64,000 nucleotides of DNA, taken from assembly GCA_003574785.1 (NCBI GenBank), contig QORU01000018.1, forward strand, positions 62,001 through 126,000, written 5' to 3'. This DNA comes from Taklimakanibacter deserti (GTDB taxonomy: Bacteria; Pseudomonadota; Alphaproteobacteria; Rhizobiales; Aestuariivirgaceae). The notes under the pieces were generated by a model. That model ran no database searches, was not told the origin of the DNA, and saw only the letters and a program-made list of their open reading frames with translations. Both the position numbers and the translations under genes were made by a program. This document shows positions 28,455 to 37,817 of the stretch, in pieces (the stretch's first letter is position 1; each line of letters opens with the position of its first letter).

Positions 28455-30344
28455 ATGCTCGACAAGTTGCGTGATTCCGCGAAAAGCTGGGTGGCCAAGG
28501 TGCTCTTGGGCCTCTTGGCCGCGAGCTTTGTCGTCTGGGGCGTCGCCGACGTCTTCACCTTCCGGCCGGGCTCGGCGCTGGCGACGGTCGGCGACCAGGA
28601 GATTTCCGCCCAGAATTTCACTGACAGCTACCGCAACTGGCTGCAAAACTATCAGCGCCAGGTCGGCCAGACGATCACGCCGGAACAAGCCCGCCTCCTG
28701 GGCCTCGATCGTATCTTCCTCAACGGGATGATCCGCGATGCCGCCCTCGACGGGGAAGCGGACAAGATGAAGCTCGCGATCTCAGACCAGCAGATCGCCG
28801 ACATCATCCAGACCAACAGGGCTTTTCACAATTCGCAAGGCCAGTTCGATCCGACACTGTTCCGCGAGGTGCTGCGGCAAAACGGCTTGAGCGAGGCGGG
28901 CTATGTCGCCGGCGAGCGCCAGCGCTTTCTGCGCGGTGCCCTGGCCGACACCGTCGAGTGGAACTTCACGCCTCCCAATACGCTGAAGGAGGCCGTCTAT
29001 CGCCATCGCAACGAGGAGCGCGATGCGCGCTACTTCGTCCTCAGGCCCGCGGAGCAGGATGTCCCCTCGCCCAGCGAGCAGGATCTCAAGACCTATTGGG
29101 AGAAGAACAGCGCGCGCTATACCGCGCCTGAATATCGCGTCATTGCCGTCCTCAAGGCCGACCCGCAGGATATCGCCCCTAAGATCCAGATCAGCGATGC
29201 CGATCTCGCCGCCGCTTACGACAAGTTCAAACGCGACTACTTCAAGCCCGAGACCCGCGCCATCTTGCAGATTCCCTTCCCCAATGTCGATGAAGCCAAG
29301 AAGGCGAAGGAGCGGATCGCCGCGGGCACGGATTTCATGGCGCTGGCCAAGGAGCGCGGGCTGACCGACGCCGATGCCTCGCTGGGCGAGGTCAGCAAGG
29401 ACAAGATCTTCGACACGATCATCGCCGATGCCGCCTTCGGCCTGGCGCAGGACCAGGTCAGCGACCCCGTGCAAGGCAAGCTGTCCGTGGTCCTGCTCAA
29501 GGTCACGAAGATCAATCCTGAGAAGCAGTCGACGCTCGATGAGGTGAAGAACGAGCTCACCTCGCGCCTGCAGCTCGAAAAGGCGAAAGGCGAGGTGCAG
29601 AACACCTATGATGCGGTCGAGGATGCCCGCGCCCAGCAGAAATCCTTCGACGACATCGCCAAAGAAGTGAAGCTCGATCTCGTCGTCACCCCGCCGGTCG
29701 ATCCGCAAGGCCTCGGCAAGGACGGCAAGGAAGTGAACGTGCCGTTCAAGGAAGGCGTCCTCAAGCAGGCTTTCGAAAGCGACACCGGGGTCGAGAACGA
29801 CGCGCTCACGACGCCGTCGAGCGGCTATGTCTGGTACGAGGTCCGCGAAGTGACACCGTCCGCGGTCAAGCCCTTCGACACGGTCAAGGCGCAAGTGGAA
29901 AGCGACTGGAAAGCCCAGAAGTTGCGCGAGGTGGCGCTCGAAAAGGCCAAGCAGCTGGTGGAGCGCGCGCAGAACGGCATCGCGTTCGAGACGCTGGCCG
30001 GCGAAGCCAAGGCCGAGATCAAGAAGGTCGAGGGCCTCAAGCGCAACGAGACGACGAACGAATTCGGTCCCGAAGCGGTCGCGGCCCTGTTCTCGGTGCC
30101 CGAGAACGGCTTTGCCTTCGCCCCCGAAGGCGACGGCAAGGGTGCGAAGATCATGCAGTCGCAGGCGGTGCTCATTCCGACCTTCGATCCCAATTCGGAA
30201 GAAGCCAAAACCATCACCAAGGCGCTCACCGACGGCGCCGGCAGCAATCTGGCGGCGAGCTATGTCGCCGACGTGCAGAATGAGCTCGATGTCTATGTAG
30301 ACGAGAATATGTGGCGACAGGTCACGGGCGCGAACGCGAACTGA
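28455..30344 (+). CDS. ppiD: Peptidylprolyl isomerase PpiD/SurA-type, membrane anchored
   Basis: A 629-residue periplasmic folding factor. A single N-terminal membrane anchor at about 14-34 ([20 protein letters not shown]) is followed by a SurA-like chaperone region, a parvulin domain at about 230-365 with degenerate signatures ([37 protein letters not shown]) and a helical C-terminal part. Parvulin activity may be low, as in other PpiD proteins; chaperoning at the Sec exit is the likely role. AGAAGG lies about 6 bases before the ATG; a TTG one codon earlier is a less likely start. It is 39 bases upstream of trpE and probably co-transcribed. Confidence 0.9.
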   Translation: MLDKLRDSAKSWVAKVLLGLLAASFVVWGVADVFTFRPGSALATVGDQEISAQNFTDSYRNWLQNYQRQVGQTITPEQARLLGLDRIFLNGMIRDAALDGEADKMKLAISDQQIADIIQTNRAFHNSQGQFDPTLFREVLRQNGLSEAGYVAGERQRFLRGALADTVEWNFTPPNTLKEAVYRHRNEERDARYFVLRPAEQDVPSPSEQDLKTYWEKNSARYTAPEYRVIAVLKADPQDIAPKIQISDADLAAAYDKFKRDYFKPETRAILQIPFPNVDEAKKAKERIAAGTDFMALAKERGLTDADASLGEVSKDKIFDTIIADAAFGLAQDQVSDPVQGKLSVVLLKVTKINPEKQSTLDEVKNELTSRLQLEKAKGEVQNTYDAVEDARAQQKSFDDIAKEVKLDLVVTPPVDPQGLGKDGKEVNVPFKEGVLKQAFESDTGVENDALTTPSSGYVWYEVREVTPSAVKPFDTVKAQVESDWKAQKLREVALEKAKQLVERAQNGIAFETLAGEAKAEIKKVEGLKRNETTNEFGPEAVAALFSVPENGFAFAPEGDGKGAKIMQSQAVLIPTFDPNSEEAKTITKALTDGAGSNLAASYVADVQNELDVYVDENMWRQVTGANAN

Positions 30345-30383
30345 ACCTCAACCCTGAAAGCACATTCATCTTGGTCTACTCAC

Positions 30384-31904
30384 ATGCAAGTCTTACCCGA
30401 ATTCGACGCGTTCCGTCGCGTCTATGATTTAGGCGAAGCGCAGATCCTTTCCACCCGGCTCGTCGCCGATCTCGAGACGCCCGTCTCGGCCATGCTCAAG
30501 CTCGCGCGCAATGCGCGCTATTCCTTCCTCCTCGAATCGGTGGAAGGCGGCGCGGTGCGCGGGCGCTATTCCATCATCGGCATGCGGCCCGACGTCATCT
30601 GGAAGGTCGAGGGCCGCAAGGCCTCGATCAACCGGCGCGCGCTGTTCAATCCGGACGGCCCCTTCGAAACGGTCGATCTCGAGCCGCTCCCCGCCTTGCG
30701 GGCGCTGCTCAAGGAAAGCCGCATCGCGCTTCCGCCCGACGCGCCCCCGATGGCCGCCGGCGTCTTCGGCTATATGGGCTATGACATGGTGCGGCTGATG
30801 GAGGACCTGCCTCAGCCCAACCAGGACGTCATCGGCCTGCCCGACGGCATGCTCATCCGCCCGACGATCATGGCGATCTTCGATTCGGTGAAGGACGACG
30901 TCACGGTGGTGACGCCGGTCTATCCGGAAGGCGATGTCAGCGCCAAGGCGGCCTATGCGCGCGCCATGGAGCGGCTCGCTTACGTGGTCGAGGCGCTCGA
31001 CCGGCCGCTCGATCACGGGATGATGGGCCGCGCCGACGTGCCCGCTATCGGCGAGCCCAGCTCCAACACGTCACCGCAAGACTATATGGGCATGGTGGAG
31101 AAGGCCAAGGAGTACATCGCCTCGGGCGACATCTTCCAGGTGGTGCTGTCGCAGCGCTTCGAGGCGCCCTTCACGCTGCCGCCCTTCGCGCTCTACCGCT
31201 CGCTCCGGCGCGTCAATCCTTCGCCCTTCCTCTATTATCTCGACTTCGACCGTTTCGCGATCATCGGCTCATCGCCCGAGATCCTGGTCAGGGTCAGGGA
31301 CGGCAAGGTGACGATCCGCCCGATCGCCGGCACGCGGCGGCGCGGCGAGACGCCGAGCGAGGACCGCGCTTTGGCCGAGGAGCTGCTCGCCGATCCCAAG
31401 GAGCGCGCCGAGCATCTGATGCTGCTCGATCTCGGCCGCAACGATGTCGGCCGCGTCGCCAAGATCGGCTCGATCAAGGTGACGGACCAGTTCATCCTCG
31501 AATATTACAGCCATGTTATGCATATCGTGTCCAATGTCGAAGGCGAGCTCGCGCCCAGATATGACGCGATCGACGCCCTCGTCGCCGGCTTCCCGGCAGG
31601 CACGGTGTCGGGTGCACCCAAAGTGCGGGCCATGCAGATCATCGACGAGCTGGAGCACGAGAAGCGCGGTGCCTACGCAGGCTGCGCCGGCTATTTCTCG
31701 GCCGACGGCGACATGGACACCTGCATCATGCTGCGCACGGCCATCGTCAAGGACGGCAAGATGTATGTGCAGGCGGGTGCCGGCCTCGTCGCCGACAGCG
31801 TGCCCAAGTCCGAGCACATGGAATGCGTCAATAAGGCCAAGGCCCTGTTCCGCGCCGCCGACGACGCGGTGCGCTTCGCCGGACGCGCCGGGAGGGGACA
31901 ATGA
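30384..31904 (+). CDS. trpE: Anthranilate synthase component I
   Basis: Large subunit converting chorismate with ammonia or glutamine to anthranilate, first step of tryptophan synthesis. The 506 residues include the N-terminal regulatory region (YSFLLESVEGG, the LLES motif of Trp feedback binding) and the chorismate-binding core: IRPIAGTRRRGETPSEDRAL, LDLGRNDVGRV, HIVSNVEGEL, GFPAGTVSGAPKVRAM and YAGCAGYFSADGDMDTCI. It is separate from TrpG, unlike the fused TrpEG of many Rhizobiaceae. No leader peptide or attenuator fits the 39-base gap after ppiD. The stop overlaps trpG by 4 bases. Confidence 0.96.
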   Translation: MQVLPEFDAFRRVYDLGEAQILSTRLVADLETPVSAMLKLARNARYSFLLESVEGGAVRGRYSIIGMRPDVIWKVEGRKASINRRALFNPDGPFETVDLEPLPALRALLKESRIALPPDAPPMAAGVFGYMGYDMVRLMEDLPQPNQDVIGLPDGMLIRPTIMAIFDSVKDDVTVVTPVYPEGDVSAKAAYARAMERLAYVVEALDRPLDHGMMGRADVPAIGEPSSNTSPQDYMGMVEKAKEYIASGDIFQVVLSQRFEAPFTLPPFALYRSLRRVNPSPFLYYLDFDRFAIIGSSPEILVRVRDGKVTIRPIAGTRRRGETPSEDRALAEELLADPKERAEHLMLLDLGRNDVGRVAKIGSIKVTDQFILEYYSHVMHIVSNVEGELAPRYDAIDALVAGFPAGTVSGAPKVRAMQIIDELEHEKRGAYAGCAGYFSADGDMDTCIMLRTAIVKDGKMYVQAGAGLVADSVPKSEHMECVNKAKALFRAADDAVRFAGRAGRGQ

Positions 31905-32479
31905 TCATCCTCATCGACAACTACGACAGCTTTACCTGGAACCTCTATCACTTCCTGGGCGATCTCGGCGCCGAGACGGTCGTGCATCGCAACGACAAGA
32001 TCAGCGTCGGCCAGGTCCTGTCGGCCAGGCCCCAGGCGATCGTGCTGTCGCCCGGCCCCTGCACGCCCAATGAGGCCGGCATCTGTCTCGATCTCATCGC
32101 GAAGGCGCAGGACCAGGTGCCGATCCTCGGCGTCTGCCTCGGCCACCAGGCGATCGGCCAGGCCTTTGGCGGCAAGGTCATCCGGGCGCCGCATCTGATG
32201 CATGGCAAACTGTCCGAAGTCCGCCACAGGGCGAAGGGCATTTTCGCCGAGGTGCCGGACGGCTTCTCGGCGACCCGCTATCATTCGCTCATCGTCGAGC
32301 GCGATAGCCTGCCCGAAAGCCTCGAAATCACCGCCGAGACGGAGGACGGCATCATCATGGGCCTGCAGCACAAGACCAAGCCCATCCATGGCGTGCAATT
32401 CCATCCCGAAAGCATTGCTTCCGAGCATGGCCACGCTCTATTGAAGAACTTCCTCCAACAGGCGGGGGCATTCACATGA
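31901..32479 (+). CDS. trpG: Anthranilate synthase component II, glutamine amidotransferase
   Basis: A 192-residue class I amidotransferase that supplies ammonia to TrpE. N-terminal [19 protein letters not shown], the oxyanion-loop [10 protein letters not shown], catalytic C79 in [15 protein letters not shown], and the H168/E170 pair in GVQFHPESI form the complete triad. Overlaps of 4 bases with trpE and with trpD show tight coupling. It could also serve 4-amino-4-deoxychorismate synthase, as amphibolic TrpG/PabA proteins do. Confidence 0.96.
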   Translation: MIILIDNYDSFTWNLYHFLGDLGAETVVHRNDKISVGQVLSARPQAIVLSPGPCTPNEAGICLDLIAKAQDQVPILGVCLGHQAIGQAFGGKVIRAPHLMHGKLSEVRHRAKGIFAEVPDGFSATRYHSLIVERDSLPESLEITAETEDGIIMGLQHKTKPIHGVQFHPESIASEHGHALLKNFLQQAGAFT

Positions 32480-33498
32480 CGGACCTCAAACCCCTCATAG
32501 CCAAGGCGGCGGGCGGCGAGCCCTTGACGCGCGACGAGGCCCGCGCGGCCTTCGACGTGCTGATGTCGGGCGAAGCCACGCCGTCGCAGATCGGCGGCTT
32601 CCTGATGGCGCTCCGCGTGCGTGGCGAAACGGTCGATGAGATCACCGGCGCCGTCGAGATCATGCGCGAGAAGATGACGACGGTGAAGGCGCCGGCCGAT
32701 GCCATCGACATCGTCGGGACCGGCGGCGATGCCTCGGGCTCCTACAATATCTCGACCTGTGCTGCTTTCGTCACCGCAGGCACCGGTCTCAAGATCGCCA
32801 AGCACGGCAACCGGGCCCTGTCGTCGAAATCGGGATCGGCCGATGTGCTGACGGCGCTGGGCGTCAAGATCGATCTCAACCCGGAGCAAATCAGCCGCTG
32901 CATCGATGATGCGGGCTGCGGCTTCATGTTCGCGCCGGCCCATCATGCCTCGATGAAGCATGTGGGGCCGACACGGGTCGAGCTCGGAACGCGCACGATC
33001 TTCAATCTGCTCGGTCCCCTCTCCAATCCGGCGGGCGTCAAGCGCCAGGTCACCGGCGTCTTCGCCAAGGCCTGGGTCGAGCCCCTGGCCCATGTGCTCA
33101 ACAATCTGGGCTGTGAACGCGCCTGGATCTGCCATGGCGAAGGCGGCTTCGACGAGATCGTGCCTTCGGGCACGACCTGGATCGCCGAATTGAAGAACCA
33201 CAAGGTAACGCTCGCCGAGGTGACCCCGGAAGATGTGGGCCTTGCCCGCTCATCCGCCGCCGATCTCAAGGGCGCCGATGCGGCGCATAATGCCGAGGCG
33301 CTGCGCCAAGTGCTCGAAGGCAAGAAGAATGCTTTCCGCGACGCCGCGGTGATGACTTCGGCTGCCGCCCTTCTCGTCGCCGGCAAGGCGAAGGATCTCA
33401 AGGAAGGTGTCGCCGAGGCGCAGAAATCGATCGACGGCGGCGGCGCGCGGGCCGTGCTCGAGAAACTGGTGAAAGTGTCGAACGGACAAAAAGCCTGA
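32476..33498 (+). CDS. trpD: Anthranilate phosphoribosyltransferase
   Basis: Transfers phosphoribose from PRPP to anthranilate. Length is 340 residues, as expected. Family markers are [15 protein letters not shown] in the N-terminal helical domain, the PRPP loop [53 protein letters not shown] and [11 protein letters not shown]. The ATG overlaps trpG (ATGA) and the stop shares one base with the trpC start (TGATG), so the genes are translationally coupled. Confidence 0.97.
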   Translation: MTDLKPLIAKAAGGEPLTRDEARAAFDVLMSGEATPSQIGGFLMALRVRGETVDEITGAVEIMREKMTTVKAPADAIDIVGTGGDASGSYNISTCAAFVTAGTGLKIAKHGNRALSSKSGSADVLTALGVKIDLNPEQISRCIDDAGCGFMFAPAHHASMKHVGPTRVELGTRTIFNLLGPLSNPAGVKRQVTGVFAKAWVEPLAHVLNNLGCERAWICHGEGGFDEIVPSGTTWIAELKNHKVTLAEVTPEDVGLARSSAADLKGADAAHNAEALRQVLEGKKNAFRDAAVMTSAAALLVAGKAKDLKEGVAEAQKSIDGGGARAVLEKLVKVSNGQKA

Positions 33499-34292
33499 TG
33501 ACCACCATCCTCGACAAGATCGCCGCCTATAAGCGCGAGGAAGTCGCCAAGGCGAAAACCGAGATCGCCGAGCGCGAGCTCGACGTCATGGCGCTCGATG
33601 CCCCGCCGGTGAGGAGTTTCGCGCGCGCGCTCGAGGCGAAGATCGCGCAAGGCCAATGGGCGCTCATCGCCGAGATCAAGAAGGCGAGCCCCTCCAAGGG
33701 GCTGATCCGGCCGGACTTCAATCCGCCGCAGCTCGCCATGGCCTATGAGGACGGAGGTGCGGCCTGCCTCTCCGTCCTCACCGACACGCCCTCCTTCCAG
33801 GGCGCGCCCGAATATCTGGGCGCGGCGCGGGCGGTGACGGCGCTTCCGGCGCTCCGCAAGGACTTCATGCTCGATCCCTATCAGGTGGCGGAAACGCGCG
33901 CCTGGGGCGGCGACTGCATCCTCCTCATCATGGCGATGATCGACGATACGCTCGCCTGCGAGCTCGAAGCGGCGGCGCTCGACTGGGGCATGGATGTGCT
34001 GGCCGAGGTTCATGATGAGAAGGAGCTCGAGCGGGCCTTAAAACTCTCGACCCGCCTCATCGGCATCAACAACCGCGACCTGCGCAGCTTCGAGACGAAA
34101 CTCGAGACCACCGAACGTCTTGCTCCCCTGGTTCCGGCCGACCGGCTGATCGTCGGCGAGAGCGGGCTCTTCACCGCGGCCGACCTGGCGCGGCTTTCCA
34201 AGGTCGGCGTCGACGCCTTCCTCATCGGCGAAAGCCTGATGCGGCAGGCCGATGTCGCGGCCGCGACCCGTGCTATCCTGGCCAAGCCATGA
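33498..34292 (+). CDS. trpC: Indole-3-glycerol phosphate synthase
   Basis: A 264-residue TIM barrel closing the indole ring in tryptophan synthesis. Catalytic and phosphate-binding motifs are visible: [89 protein letters not shown] and [14 protein letters not shown]. It is a stand-alone enzyme, not fused to TrpF, whose gene is not in the window. The stop overlaps moaC by 4 bases. Confidence 0.97.
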   Translation: MTTILDKIAAYKREEVAKAKTEIAERELDVMALDAPPVRSFARALEAKIAQGQWALIAEIKKASPSKGLIRPDFNPPQLAMAYEDGGAACLSVLTDTPSFQGAPEYLGAARAVTALPALRKDFMLDPYQVAETRAWGGDCILLIMAMIDDTLACELEAAALDWGMDVLAEVHDEKELERALKLSTRLIGINNRDLRSFETKLETTERLAPLVPADRLIVGESGLFTAADLARLSKVGVDAFLIGESLMRQADVAAATRAILAKP

Positions 34293-34765
34293 GCAAGCTC
34301 ACCCATCTCGACGATCAGGGCCGTGCCCGCATGGTCGATGTTTCGGCCAAGGACGTGACCCTGCGCCAGGCGACAGCGCGTGGACGTGTCACCATGAGGT
34401 CCGAGACGCTCGCGATGATCGCCGAAGGCCGCGCCAAGAAAGGCGATGTGATGGCGGCGGCGCGCATTGCGGGCATCATGGCGGCGAAGAAGACGCATGA
34501 GCTCATCCCCCTCTGCCATCCCCTGGCCATCTCCGGCGTCACGGTCGATTTCACCACCGACACAGGGGCGAATGCGATCGAGGTTTCGGCGACGGTCAAG
34601 GTCGAGGGCAAAACCGGTGTCGAGATGGAAGCCTTGACCGCCGTCGCGGTCGCCTGCCTCACCATCTATGACATGTGCAAGTCGGCCGATCGCGCCATGC
34701 GCATCGGCGACATCAGGCTCAGCGAGAAATCCGGCGGCAAGTCCGGTCATTATTCCGGGGACTGA
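34289..34765 (+). CDS. moaC: Cyclic pyranopterin monophosphate synthase accessory protein MoaC
   Basis: A 158-residue enzyme that completes the conversion of the MoaA product to cyclic pyranopterin monophosphate in molybdenum cofactor synthesis. Typical features are [36 protein letters not shown] with the conserved His, [20 protein letters not shown] and the Lys-rich end [11 protein letters not shown]. Association with trpC and moeA is the standard order in this group of alphaproteobacteria. The start overlaps trpC (ATGA) and the gap to moeA is 3 bases. Confidence 0.96.
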   Translation: MSKLTHLDDQGRARMVDVSAKDVTLRQATARGRVTMRSETLAMIAEGRAKKGDVMAAARIAGIMAAKKTHELIPLCHPLAISGVTVDFTTDTGANAIEVSATVKVEGKTGVEMEALTAVAVACLTIYDMCKSADRAMRIGDIRLSEKSGGKSGHYSGD

Positions 34766-34768
34766 GCG

Positions 34769-35974
34769 ATGGCGCTGATGCCGGTCGAAGAGGCGAAGGC
34801 GCGCGTCCTCAAGGGCGCCAGGGCGCTGCCGCGCGAGAGCGTGCCGTTGCATCACTGCGCCGCGCGCGTGCTCGCCGCCGACGTCAAGGCCAGGCGCGAC
34901 CAGCCGCCTTTCCCGGCATCCGCCATGGACGGCTATGCGGTGCGCTTTGCCGATGTCGAGAAGGCTCCGGCGAGGCTCAGGATCATCGGCACGGCCCCCG
35001 CCGGGCACGGTTTTAAGGGAACGGTCGGCCCTGGCCAGGCGGTGCGCATCTTCACGGGCGCCCCCGTTCCCAAAGGCGCCGATACGGTCGTCATCCAGGA
35101 AAACGCCGAGGCCTCCGACGGCCAGGTGAGCGTCACCGTGCCGGCGCAGCGTCTGGGCCAGCATATCCGGCGCCAGGCACTGGACTTCGCCAGGGGCCAG
35201 AGCCTTCTGCGCCAGGGGACCTTGCTCGGCGCCCGGGAGATCGGTCTTGCCGCGGCGATGAACTGGCCGGCCCTTCCGGTCACCCGGCGCCCCAGGGTCG
35301 CTATTTTCACCACGGGCGACGAGCTGGTCGCCCCTGGCCGCACACCCAAGGCCGACCAGATCGTTTCCTCGAACAGTTTCGCGCTCGCGGCCTTTGTGCG
35401 CCGCTATGGCGGCGAGCCGGTCGACCTCGGCATCATCCCGGACAAGCTTAACGCCATTTCCCGGGCCATCCGGAAGGCTTCCGGGGCGGATATCCTTCTA
35501 ACGACCGGTGGCGCCTCGGTCGGCGATCACGACTTTGTCCAGGCTGCCCTCAAGGTAGCCGGTATCAAGCTCGATTTTTGGAAAATCGCGCTCCGGCCTG
35601 GAAAACCCCTCATGTTCGCCCGCAACGGCCAGAGGCGGATTCTCGGCCTTCCGGGAAATCCCGTCTCCGCGCTCGTCTGTGCGCGGATTTTCCTCAAACC
35701 TCTGATTTTCGCGTTGCTCGGTCGTCCGGCCCCTGACGATGTCATCAAGGCCCGGCTCGGCTCGCCCTTGCCGGCGAACGACCTAAGACAGGATTATCTT
35801 CGGGCAGAGGTGAGCCGCGGCGCCGATGGCAGCTATTGGGCCGCCCCCTTCCGGGTCCAGGATTCTTCGATGCAGCGCGCTTTGACCGAAGCCCAGGGCC
35901 TCATCGTCCGTCCGCCGCATGCGCCGGAAGCCCGCGAGGGCGACCTGGTCGACCTCATTTTGATGGATTTTTGA
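34769..35974 (+). CDS. moeA: Molybdopterin molybdenumtransferase MoeA
   Basis: A 401-residue enzyme inserting molybdate into adenylylated molybdopterin. Domain landmarks in order: FPASAMDGYAVRFADVE, VRIFTGAPVPKGADTVVIQE, the MPT-binding TGDELVAPG, TGGASVGDHDF with the catalytic Asp, LRPGKPLMFA, GLPGNPVSALVCARIFL and a C-terminal beta-domain. It follows moaC by 3 bases and is the last gene before lexA, which has its own SOS promoter region just after the moeA stop. Confidence 0.95.
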   Translation: MALMPVEEAKARVLKGARALPRESVPLHHCAARVLAADVKARRDQPPFPASAMDGYAVRFADVEKAPARLRIIGTAPAGHGFKGTVGPGQAVRIFTGAPVPKGADTVVIQENAEASDGQVSVTVPAQRLGQHIRRQALDFARGQSLLRQGTLLGAREIGLAAAMNWPALPVTRRPRVAIFTTGDELVAPGRTPKADQIVSSNSFALAAFVRRYGGEPVDLGIIPDKLNAISRAIRKASGADILLTTGGASVGDHDFVQAALKVAGIKLDFWKIALRPGKPLMFARNGQRRILGLPGNPVSALVCARIFLKPLIFALLGRPAPDDVIKARLGSPLPANDLRQDYLRAEVSRGADGSYWAAPFRVQDSSMQRALTEAQGLIVRPPHAPEAREGDLVDLILMDF

Positions 35975-35998
35975 ACGTCCGCCCAATTTAGGCTTGCT

Positions 35999-36013
35999 GA
36001 ACCAAACGGGAAC
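35999..36013 (+). promoter_or_regulatory. LexA (SOS) box 1
   Basis: GAAC-CAAACGG-GAAC: an exact match to the alphaproteobacterial direct-repeat LexA site GAAC-N7-GAAC. It lies 24 bases after the moeA stop and 75 bases before the lexA start, in the expected place for autorepression. Confidence 0.85.
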
Positions 36014-36063
36014 GGTTATTTTCGTTTTGTATTTGTTCCGATTCTCGCTCAACGACTTCCCCG

Positions 36064-36078
36064 GAACGTTCTTTGAAC
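36064..36078 (+). promoter_or_regulatory. LexA (SOS) box 2
   Basis: GAAC-GTTCTTT-GAAC, a second exact GAAC-N7-GAAC site, ending 10 bases before the lexA ATG and centred 65 bases from box 1, about six helical turns. Binding here would block transcription elongation or the ribosome-binding region as well as the promoter. Confidence 0.8.
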
Positions 36079-36088
36079 AGGTCACGCC

Positions 36089-36796
36089 ATGCTGACGCGC
36101 AAACAACTCGAACTGCTTCTCTTCATCAATGAACGCCTCAAGGAAGACGGAGTCTCCCCCTCTTTCGAGGAGATGAAGGACGCGCTCAATCTCCAGTCCA
36201 AGTCCGGCATCCACCGCCTGATCCTGGCTCTCGAAGAGCGCGGCTTCCTCAGGCGCATGCCCAACCGGGCGCGCGCGCTCGAAGTCATGAAGCTGCCCGA
36301 TGCGCACAGTCCGAGCCTCTCGACCTCCAAGCGCTCGGGCTTCAGCCCGAATGTCATCGAAGGCAATCTCGGCAAGGTGAAGCCCATTCCGCATGCGGGC
36401 TCGGGCACGCCCAGGGCCGCGGTCGTGCCGGTCATGGGACGGATCGCCGCCGGCGTGCCGATCTCGGCCATCCAGGACCATTCGCACAATATCACGGTGC
36501 CGCCTGAGATGCTGGGCGCGGGCGAGCATTTCGCCCTCGAGGTCAAAGGCGATTCGATGATCAATGCCGGCATCTTCGACGGCGACACGGTGCTCATCCG
36601 CAAGGGCGACACCGCCACCAATGGCGATATCGTCGTGGCCCTCGTCGACAATGAGGAAGCGACGCTCAAGCGCATCCGCAAGAAGGGCGACTCGATCGCC
36701 CTCGAAGCCGCCAACCCCGCCTACGAGACCCGCATCTTCGGACCCGACCGGGTCAATGTGCAGGGCCGCCTCGTCGGGCTGATCCGGAAATATTGA
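36089..36796 (+). CDS. lexA: LexA repressor
   Basis: The SOS repressor, 235 residues. The N-terminal winged helix ([38 protein letters not shown]) is of the alphaproteobacterial type. The autoproteolysis domain has the Ala121-Gly122 cleavage bond in [10 protein letters not shown], nucleophile S156 in [10 protein letters not shown] and the general base K194 in [10 protein letters not shown]. RecA-stimulated self-cleavage is therefore expected. A linker of about 30 residues ([15 protein letters not shown]) separates the domains. Two upstream SOS boxes imply autoregulation, and a strong terminator follows the gene. Confidence 0.97.
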   Translation: MLTRKQLELLLFINERLKEDGVSPSFEEMKDALNLQSKSGIHRLILALEERGFLRRMPNRARALEVMKLPDAHSPSLSTSKRSGFSPNVIEGNLGKVKPIPHAGSGTPRAAVVPVMGRIAAGVPISAIQDHSHNITVPPEMLGAGEHFALEVKGDSMINAGIFDGDTVLIRKGDTATNGDIVVALVDNEEATLKRIRKKGDSIALEAANPAYETRIFGPDRVNVQGRLVGLIRKY

Positions 36797-36826
36797 GATA
36801 TCCTCCGCTGACGCGGATGAAATGAG

Positions 36827-36862
36827 AGAGCCGGGCTTGCGTATCAAGCCCGGCTCTTTTTG
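36827..36862 (+). terminator. Rho-independent terminator of lexA
   Basis: Perfect 13-bp stem (AGAGCCGGGCTTG / CAAGCCCGGCTCT; 36827-36839 with 36845-36857), 5-base loop CGTAT, followed by TTTTTGTTT. It lies 31 bases after the lexA stop and is the strongest terminator in the window. Confidence 0.92.
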
Positions 36863-36940
36863 TTTGGTCGCCCTTCTTCGCCGGTATTACATTGCGTCAG
36901 GCCGAATTATCGAGATGGCCGAAGCCGAGGGTCCGATTCC

Positions 36941-37813
36941 ATGAAAATGGCCTTTACGCTTGACGACTTGCCGCTCTGGCCGATGTCCTATCCGCCTGCA
37001 GGCTATACCGTTGCTGGGATGGTGGACGCCATCATCATGGCGCTCGATCGCCACAAGATCCGAGGTGTCTATGCTTTCGCGAATTCCTGGTCGCTCCTCA
37101 AGCATCCGGAGTTCAAGACGATCATCGAAAGCTGGACCGCCGCGGGCCATCACGTGGCAAATCACACCCACAGCCATATCGAGTTGAACGACGTCTCCGT
37201 GGAGGCCTACATAAAGGATATAGAACTGGGAGAGAGCCATCTTTCTCGGTGGCTTGCAAAGGCGCCCCAACTCTATTTCAGGCACCCCTTGTGCTATTGG
37301 GGCGACACGCGAGAGAAGCGCGATGCCGTGCGCTCCCATCTTTCGGATCGCGGATACCGAACCGTCGACGTCACAAGCTGGCTTTATGAGTGGCGATGGA
37401 ATCGCGCTTATAGAAATTGCCTCGAGCGCAACGATGACGAAGGCCGGACTTCTCTCGGACAGAGCTTTCTCAAATTTTCGCTGGCGCAGCTAGCCTACGA
37501 TGACCTCTGCGCGCGCAACTGGTTTGGCCACGACGTCGTCGGCATTACCGTGGGCCATCCAGTGCCCTTCTTTGCCGACATCGCCGATGAATTCTTCAGC
37601 ACCCTGATACATGCCGGAGTCGATTTCGTCTCACTGGGCGAGGCCATGAACGATGCTACCTACGCCCAGGTGGCGAGCGTGCCAACGGGGAAGTTTCTCG
37701 TCCTTCAGCAGAAGCTCGCGGAAGTCGCCGGAAAGCCTTTTGCGATGATAGAGCCTCACTCACAGGGCTTGTTCGACGAAATTACCGAATTGGGAGTCGG
37801 TCAGACCGGATAA
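36941..37813 (+). CDS. NodB-like polysaccharide deacetylase family protein
   Basis: A 290-residue carbohydrate esterase 4-like protein. It starts MKMAFTLDDLPLWP, where TLDD holds the catalytic and metal Asp, and has the metal-ligand motif NHTHSHIELND and LYFRHPLCYWGDTR in place of the usual RPPxG region. GHDVVGITVGHPVPFFAD near the C-terminus takes the place of the last His motif. No signal peptide is evident, so the substrate may be cytoplasmic or the protein leaderless. An open frame reaches back to 36860 but that lies in the lexA terminator. It converges with gatA with a 4-base gap. Confidence 0.8.
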   Translation: MKMAFTLDDLPLWPMSYPPAGYTVAGMVDAIIMALDRHKIRGVYAFANSWSLLKHPEFKTIIESWTAAGHHVANHTHSHIELNDVSVEAYIKDIELGESHLSRWLAKAPQLYFRHPLCYWGDTREKRDAVRSHLSDRGYRTVDVTSWLYEWRWNRAYRNCLERNDDEGRTSLGQSFLKFSLAQLAYDDLCARNWFGHDVVGITVGHPVPFFADIADEFFSTLIHAGVDFVSLGEAMNDATYAQVASVPTGKFLVLQQKLAEVAGKPFAMIEPHSQGLFDEITELGVGQTG

Positions 37814-37817
37814 CTCT

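Noticed and set aside
30345..30383. Tryptophan attenuator or leader peptide before trpE
   Set aside because: The gap is only 39 bases with no Trp codons and no alternative hairpins.
36860..36940. Upstream start for the deacetylase
   Set aside because: The codon at 36860 falls in the T-run of the lexA terminator and the extra residues match nothing.
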